Shown one piece after another: positions 6,299 through 9,885 of a stretch of 9,885 nt of DNA. Where the stretch lies: contig NZ_CAMPHH010000118.1 of NCBI RefSeq assembly GCF_946885855.1, positions 1 to 9,885 of the forward strand, given 5' to 3'. A model generated the notes under the pieces. It saw nothing but the letters and a program-made list of their open reading frames with translations. It searched no databases and had not been told where the DNA came from. This DNA is from an uncultured Actinotalea sp. Lineage in GTDB: Bacteria; Actinomycetota; Actinomycetes; Actinomycetales; Cellulomonadaceae. Positions within the stretch are counted from its first letter, which is position 1, and each line of letters begins with the position of its first letter. Position numbers and translations under genes: made by a program.

Positions 6299-7117
6299 TC
6301 ACGGGCCGAGCCACTCCAGGACCGCGTCGGCCGACATCTGGGGCGCCTCCCAGAAGTAGCCGTGGCGCAGACCGGGCAGCACCCGCAGGGTCGCGTCCGG
6401 GAGGGCCTGGGCGAGGAACCGGGACTGCTCGAGGTGCGAGCCCGTGCCCCCTCGGTGCGTGTCGAGCTCACCCACGAGCACGAGGGTCCGGTGGGCGATC
6501 CCGTCCAGCAGCCCGAGCGTGTCGTGCTGCTGCCGCGCGACGACGTGCGCGAGGTAGTCCCGCAGCGAGGGCCGGCTGGCCCAGAACGCGTGGGCGAGCC
6601 ACTCCACCGCGGGGTGCCCCTCGGCGACGGCGTCGTCGGTGAAGAAGGTCGTCGCCTGCTGCCGCCGCATGTAGCCCTCGTAGCCCAGCTCGATCATCGT
6701 CGCGGCGGCGGCCGGCGGCACGCCGGTCACGGGCGCGGGCGCGCCCGGCATCGGCCCCGGTCCGGTGGCCGCCAGGACGAGGTCGCCCACGCGGTCGGGG
6801 GCGTCCAGCGCGATCCACTGGGCCACCCGGCCACCCATCGAGTGGCCGACGACGGCGACGCGGTCGATGCCGAGCGCGTCGAGGAGCGTCACGGCGTCCC
6901 GGGCGAGCCCGCGCGTCGACAACCCCTCCGTCGACCCGCCGGTGGCACCGGTCCCCCGGTGGTCGTACGTGATGACCGTGCGCTCCTCGGCGAGGCGCTC
7001 GACGAGTGCGGGCAGCCAGGTCGCACCGGCGTAGCCGGTGCCCGCGACGAGGAGGAGCGGCGGGCCGTCGCCGGTCACGGTGTGGTGGATCGCAGGACCG
7101 GCCGCATCGTGGGTCAC
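6299..7117 (-). CDS. Alpha/beta-fold hydrolase
   Basis: This is a 272-residue cytoplasmic hydrolase with the complete triad: nucleophile Ser93 in GHSMGG (91-96), Asp219 in GELDTHRGG and His252 in LRHGYFWEAP. The segment TYDHRGTGATGGS (50-62) is the usual strand before the nucleophile elbow, as in PcaD-like enol-lactonases and related esterases. It could hydrolyse an ester, lactone or C-C bond; the exact substrate is not visible. The start chosen is GTG at 7117, 4 nt after AGGAGG (7122-7127). A TTG at 7174 would place the start inside the promoter -35 box. An ATG two bases upstream of the GTG is followed at once by a stop (ATGTGA). It is the first gene of the operon hydrolase-tctC-2-ThDP enzyme-dehydrogenase, 85 nt before tctC-2. 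Confidence 0.9.
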   Translation of the reverse strand: MTHDAAGPAIHHTVTGDGPPLLLVAGTGYAGATWLPALVERLAEERTVITYDHRGTGATGGSTEGLSTRGLARDAVTLLDALGIDRVAVVGHSMGGRVAQWIALDAPDRVGDLVLAATGPGPMPGAPAPVTGVPPAAAATMIELGYEGYMRRQQATTFFTDDAVAEGHPAVEWLAHAFWASRPSLRDYLAHVVARQQHDTLGLLDGIAHRTLVLVGELDTHRGGTGSHLEQSRFLAQALPDATLRVLPGLRHGYFWEAPQMSADAVLEWLGP

Positions 7118-7132
7118 ATCGCCTCCTCGCGA

Positions 7133-7157
7133 TAGAATATTAGATACAGTCTTCGGG
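7133..7157 (-). promoter_or_regulatory. Candidate operator in the hydrolase promoter, shared with the cupin promoter
   Basis: The minus strand reads CCCGAAGACTGTAT then CTAATATTCTA. It aligns without gaps to 2192-2216, with 18 of 25 positions identical and CCCGAAGA fully conserved. It ends only 5 nt before the AGGAGG ribosome binding site, so a bound regulator would block initiation. Same proposed regulator as the cupin copy. Confidence 0.6.
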
Positions 7158-7174
7158 CACGGCGTCGCTGTCAA
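7135..7174 (-). promoter_or_regulatory. Promoter region of the hydrolase operon
   Basis: A consensus -35 TTGACA lies at 7174-7169 on the minus strand. The best -10 candidates, TGTATC (7148-7143) or TATTCT (7140-7135), are not at ideal spacing from it (20 nt or more). This suggests either an activator-dependent promoter or use of a different -35. The region is AT-rich within GC-rich DNA and lies directly before the ribosome binding site. Confidence 0.45.
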
Positions 7175-7189
7175 GCGTCCGTCCGCTCT

Positions 7190-7208
7190 GTGACCCGTTC
7201 GTGACCCG
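7190..7208 (-). repeat. Two direct copies of CGGGTCAC, 11-bp period, upstream of the hydrolase promoter
   Basis: The minus strand carries CGGGTCAC, GAA, CGGGTCAC. Start-to-start distance is 11 bp, about one helical turn, and the inner edge is 15 nt upstream of the TTGACA box. This geometry suits a dimeric activator bound on one DNA face. It is absent from the cupin promoter. It could be chance. Confidence 0.35.
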
Positions 7209-7267
7209 CCGGCGCCTGCCGCCCCGCGCCGAGTCGGCGTGCGAGCGCTCGCGCACGGGCTGCCCGG

Positions 7268-8554
7268 TCAGCCCGCGGGCTGCTCCGTCGCCACCGCGGA
7301 CGGCTCGCCGGCGCGTGCCGCGCGGACCCGTCGCAGGGCAGGGAAGGCCGCGGCGGCGGCCACCACGGCCGACGCGGCGGCCAGCACCAGTCCGGCCCGG
7401 GGACCACCCACCTCGACGAGCGCGCCGACGGCCACGCCACCGAACGGCGTCGCGCCGAGGAAGACCGTCGAGTGGATCGCGATCACCCTCCCCCGCATCT
7501 GCGGCGCGGTGTTGACGAGCAGGATCGCCCGACCGAGGACGTTGAGCATGAGGTTGAGGACGCCGAGCAGGGCGATGGCCGCCAGCGCGATCCCGAGGGT
7601 CGGGCTGACCGCGACGAGGAGGTTCGCCGCGCCGAAGCCGACGCAGGTCCACAGGAAGCGCCAGGAGTCGGCCCGGGTGGCCGCCGCGCTGGCGAAGGAG
7701 CCGAGCACGGCGCCGATGCCGAGCGCGGACGTCATCACCCCGTAGGTGCCGGCGTCGCCGGCGAACGTCTCCGACGCGAGGACCGGGAACACCACCCGGA
7801 AGTTCTGGCCGAGGAGCGAGACGATCGCGACGATGAGCACGGTCGCGCGCAGCTCCGGCGTCCGCCACACGTACGCGACGCCCTCGCGCAGCTGCCCGCG
7901 GCCGCGCGGCTGGACGGGCACGGCGTGCAGCCGTCCGACGTCGATCGCGGTGAGGCTGACCAGCACAGCGACGAACGAGACGGCGTTGACGACGAAGGTG
8001 ATGCCCACGCCCACGAGCAGGATGAGCACCCCCGCGAGGGCGGGCCCGAGGAGCCGTCCGAGGTTGTGCATGACCCCCGTGAGCGCCTGCGCGTTGACGA
8101 TGTCCGCGTCGTCGACGAGCTCGGAGACGAAGGTCTGGCGCGCCGGGACGTCCACGGCGCTGACGATCCCGAGACCGATGGCGAGCAGGAAGACCCAGGT
8201 CACCGTCGCGACGCCGGTCAGCGTGACCACGGCGAGGGTGACCGCGAGCGCGGCCTGCAGCGCCTGCGTGACCATGAGCAGCCGGCGGGTGTCGGTCCGG
8301 TCCACGAGGAGGCCGCCCCACGGGCTGAGCAGGAGGACCGGCAGGAACTGGCAGAAGAGGGCGACCCCGAGGACGAGCGGGCTGCCGGTGAGCTCCAGGA
8401 GCAGCCAGTCCTGGCCGATCCGCTGCATCCACGTCCCGGCCACGGAGACGCTGTGCCCCGCGAAGTACACGCGGTAGTTGCGTTGCGAGAACGAGCGGAA
8501 CATCCGCGAGCGCAGCGCACCGACCTGCTGCGCGACCTTCGACGCACCGTTCAC
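7268..8554 (-). CDS. Major facilitator superfamily transporter, MFS_3 / EntS-like
   Basis: This 428-residue integral membrane protein has roughly 12 hydrophobic segments. The N-terminus SFSQRNYRVYFAGHSVSVAGTW and the motif-A loop GLLVDRTDTRR between TM2 and TM3 are typical of the MFS_3 group, which includes the enterobactin exporter EntS and macrolide exporters. Likely role: proton-driven export of a small molecule, possibly a substrate, intermediate or toxic acid of the adjacent pathway, but the link rests only on neighbourhood. The C-terminus is Ala-rich. The start is GTG at 8554, with AGGAGGT (8558-8564) only 3 nt away; Met18 is an alternative start without a good ribosome binding site. 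It lies after the hairpin that ends the ABC operon and before the 150-nt regulatory gap, so it may depend on read-through or a promoter overlapping the hairpin. Confidence 0.88.
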   Translation of the reverse strand: MNGASKVAQQVGALRSRMFRSFSQRNYRVYFAGHSVSVAGTWMQRIGQDWLLLELTGSPLVLGVALFCQFLPVLLLSPWGGLLVDRTDTRRLLMVTQALQAALAVTLAVVTLTGVATVTWVFLLAIGLGIVSAVDVPARQTFVSELVDDADIVNAQALTGVMHNLGRLLGPALAGVLILLVGVGITFVVNAVSFVAVLVSLTAIDVGRLHAVPVQPRGRGQLREGVAYVWRTPELRATVLIVAIVSLLGQNFRVVFPVLASETFAGDAGTYGVMTSALGIGAVLGSFASAAATRADSWRFLWTCVGFGAANLLVAVSPTLGIALAAIALLGVLNLMLNVLGRAILLVNTAPQMRGRVIAIHSTVFLGATPFGGVAVGALVEVGGPRAGLVLAAASAVVAAAAAFPALRRVRAARAGEPSAVATEQPAG

Positions 8555-8593
8555 CGGACCTCCTGCACCCCTCTCCCACCCACGACAAGGTTG

Positions 8594-8625
8594 CGCGGTG
8601 GGGCGACGGTCGTCGCCCCACCGCG
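8594..8625 (-). terminator. Terminator-type hairpin at the end of the ABC transporter operon
   Basis: Arms 8594-8608 and 8611-8625 are perfect 15-bp reverse complements with a 2-nt centre (in practice a 4- to 6-nt loop). It starts 14 nt after the ATPase stop. Only a weak CAACCTT run follows rather than a U-tract, as is common for actinobacterial terminators. It separates the ABC operon from the MFS gene. Confidence 0.72.
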
Positions 8626-8639
8626 GCAGGCCGGGTCGG

Positions 8640-9767
8640 TCAGGAGGCCGCGGCCTCCGACCGGTCCTGCGACCACGGCAGCGCGATCGCGTGGTGGGCC
8701 GGCAGGTGCACGCTGACCGGCGTGCCGGACGAGTACCGCAGAGCGGCCGGGGTCCGGCAGTTGATCTGCGAGGTCCCGAGCTGGACCTGGTACATCATGG
8801 CCTCGCCCGTGAAGAGCCGCGTGCGGATCTCACCGGGGAAGGTGTTGGCGCCGATGCCCGACTCCGGCCGGACCTCGACGTGCTCGGGCCGGATGCTGAC
8901 GATGCACCGGTCACCGGGCTGGGCGTCGACGACGGTACCGACCATGACGTGGCCGTCGTCGGTCCGCACGCGCCACGCCTCACCGTCGTGGTGCTCCACC
9001 ACGCCCTCGATGAAGTTCGTCGTGCCGACGAAGTCGGCCACGAACGCGTTCGCGGGCTGGAGGTAGATCGAGAACGGGTCCCCGACCTGGCTGACCTTGC
9101 CCTCGTGCATGACCGCGACCTTGTTCGACATCGACAGGGCCTCGGACTGGTCGTGCGTGACGTAGACGGTCGTGATGCCCTGCTCGCGCTGGAGGCGCTT
9201 GAGCTCGAACCGCAGCGCCTCGCGCAGCTTGGCGTCGAGGTTGGACAGGGGCTCGTCGAGCAGGAGCACGGAGGGCTCGATGACCAGGGCTCGCGCGAGC
9301 GCGAGCCGCTGCTGCTGGCCACCGGACAGCTTCGTGGCGAAGCGGCCCGCGAGCTCGTCCAGCTCCACGACGGCGAGCGCCCGCTCGACCCGCTCGGTGA
9401 CCTCCGCCTTCGACGTGCGGCGCCGCTTGCCGACCCGCAGGGGGAAGGCGACGTTGTCGAAGACGTTCATGTGGGGCCAGATGGCGTAGCTCTGGAAGAC
9501 CATCCCGAGGTTGCGGTCGTTCGCCGGGACGGACACCTTCCGCGAGCCCGAGAAGAGGACGCGGTCGCCCACGACGATCTCGCCGTCGTCGGGCACCTCG
9601 AGGCCGGCGATGCACCGCAGGGTGGTGGTCTTGCCGCACCCGGAGGGACCGAGGAGGGTGAAGAACTCCCCCTCCTCGACCTCGAGGTCGATGTGGTCGA
9701 CGGCGTACTCGCGGCCCGACCGGGACTCGTCACGGAAGTTCTTGGCGAGGTTCTCGACACGCAGCAT
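8640..9767 (-). CDS. ABC transporter ATP-binding protein, POPT/FbpC-like (iron(III), polyamine or phosphonate type)
   Basis: This 375-residue cytoplasmic ATPase powers an uptake ABC transporter. It shows Walker A GPSGCGKTT (40-48), a Q-loop with Gln92 in FQSYAIWPHMNV, signature LSGGQQQR (147-154), Walker B LLLDEP with D-loop SNLD (175-178) and switch His205 in VTHDQ. A C-terminal TOBE-type regulatory domain (about 240-360) is present, with the conserved IRPEHVEV block. Sequences of this form serve Fe(III), spermidine/putrescine, 2-aminoethylphosphonate or sugar-type importers; the cargo cannot be settled from the ATPase alone. The ATG at 9767 has GGAG 8 nt upstream. It follows the permease gene by 19 nt, clearly in one operon, and a strong hairpin follows. 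It probably belongs to a system unrelated to the TTT cluster. Confidence 0.93.
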   Translation of the reverse strand: MLRVENLAKNFRDESRSGREYAVDHIDLEVEEGEFFTLLGPSGCGKTTTLRCIAGLEVPDDGEIVVGDRVLFSGSRKVSVPANDRNLGMVFQSYAIWPHMNVFDNVAFPLRVGKRRRTSKAEVTERVERALAVVELDELAGRFATKLSGGQQQRLALARALVIEPSVLLLDEPLSNLDAKLREALRFELKRLQREQGITTVYVTHDQSEALSMSNKVAVMHEGKVSQVGDPFSIYLQPANAFVADFVGTTNFIEGVVEHHDGEAWRVRTDDGHVMVGTVVDAQPGDRCIVSIRPEHVEVRPESGIGANTFPGEIRTRLFTGEAMMYQVQLGTSQINCRTPAALRYSSGTPVSVHLPAHHAIALPWSQDRSEAAAS

Positions 9768-9786
9768 GCGTGGATCTCCGTTTCTG

Positions 9787-9885
9787 TCAGGCGTCGCGCA
9801 CGCCGATGCGTGCCCCGACCTTGTAGGCGATGGCGACGAGGATCATGAGCGCGACGACCATGACGACGCCGAGCGCCGCCAGGAC
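9787..9885 (-). CDS. ABC transporter permease, C-terminal end (partial)
   Basis: Only the last 32 residues and the stop are inside the window. They form one hydrophobic segment (LGVVMVVALMILVAIAYKVG) followed by a short basic tail (ARIGVRDA), the usual end of a binding-protein-dependent permease. The position 19 nt ahead of the ATPase gene supports this. The reading frame is open to the window edge. Confidence 0.7.
   Translation of the reverse strand, partial: VLAALGVVMVVALMILVAIAYKVGARIGVRDA

Noticed and set aside
6214..6471. N-terminal extension of TctC-2
   Set aside because: It would be a low-complexity Arg/Pro/Ser stretch overlapping the hydrolase gene and would bury the lipoprotein signal peptide. 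The ATG at 6213 with GAGG gives a normal receptor.
7118..7174. Upstream TTG start for the hydrolase giving 19 extra residues
   Set aside because: The TTG lies in the TTGACA promoter box and has no ribosome binding site, whereas GTG at 7117 follows AGGAGG.
7239..7256. Hairpin just after the MFS stop as a terminator
   Set aside because: The stem is only about six pairs with a mismatch in the transcript and no U-tract. It is not distinguishable from background GC-rich pairing.

Overview
The window is very GC-rich DNA, and codon third positions in the genes are almost all G or C. All protein genes lie on the minus strand. The two TctC receptors are lipoproteins with Gram-positive-style lipoboxes, several genes use GTG starts with strong AGGAGG-type ribosome binding sites, and intercistronic hairpins lack U-tracts. 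Together these suggest a high-GC actinobacterium, perhaps of the Micrococcales or Cellulomonas type. That placement is inference. I saw no rRNA, tRNA, CRISPR array, insertion sequence or integrase.

Reading in the direction of transcription (right to left), the window starts with the last 32 residues of an ABC permease (9787-9885) and a complete POPT/FbpC-like ABC ATPase (8640-9767). This operon ends in a 15-bp perfect hairpin (8594-8625). Next comes an MFS exporter-type transporter (7268-8554). After a 150-bp regulatory gap there is a likely catabolic operon: an alpha/beta hydrolase (6299-7117), a tripartite tricarboxylate transporter (TTT) receptor here called TctC-2 (5113-6213), a ThDP-dependent decarboxylase-type enzyme (3232-5013) and a 3-hydroxyisobutyrate dehydrogenase-family oxidoreductase (2253-3143). 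A second promoter gap of 141 bp precedes a single-domain gentisate-dioxygenase-like cupin (1578-2111), a second TTT receptor, TctC-1 (394-1488), and the first 97 residues of the TTT large permease TctA (1-292, running off the window).

The likely logic is as follows. TctC-1 and/or TctC-2 capture an organic acid outside the cell and pass it to the TctA permease. The hydrolase, cupin, ThDP enzyme and NAD(P)-dependent dehydrogenase then break it down. The two transcription units appear co-regulated, because a 25-bp AT-rich element in front of the hydrolase (7133-7157) matches one in front of the cupin (2192-2216) at 18 of 25 positions. The substrate cannot be read from the sequence. The enzyme set fits an aromatic or hydroxylated carboxylate converted through a 2-keto acid and an aldehyde or semialdehyde, but I know of no characterised pathway with exactly this composition. 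No transcriptional regulator is encoded in the window.

No gene-free stretch exceeds 300 bases. The longest gaps (7118-7267 and 2112-2252) hold the two promoter regions. Most of the others hold stem-loops; the 3144-3231 gap holds little beyond a ribosome binding site.
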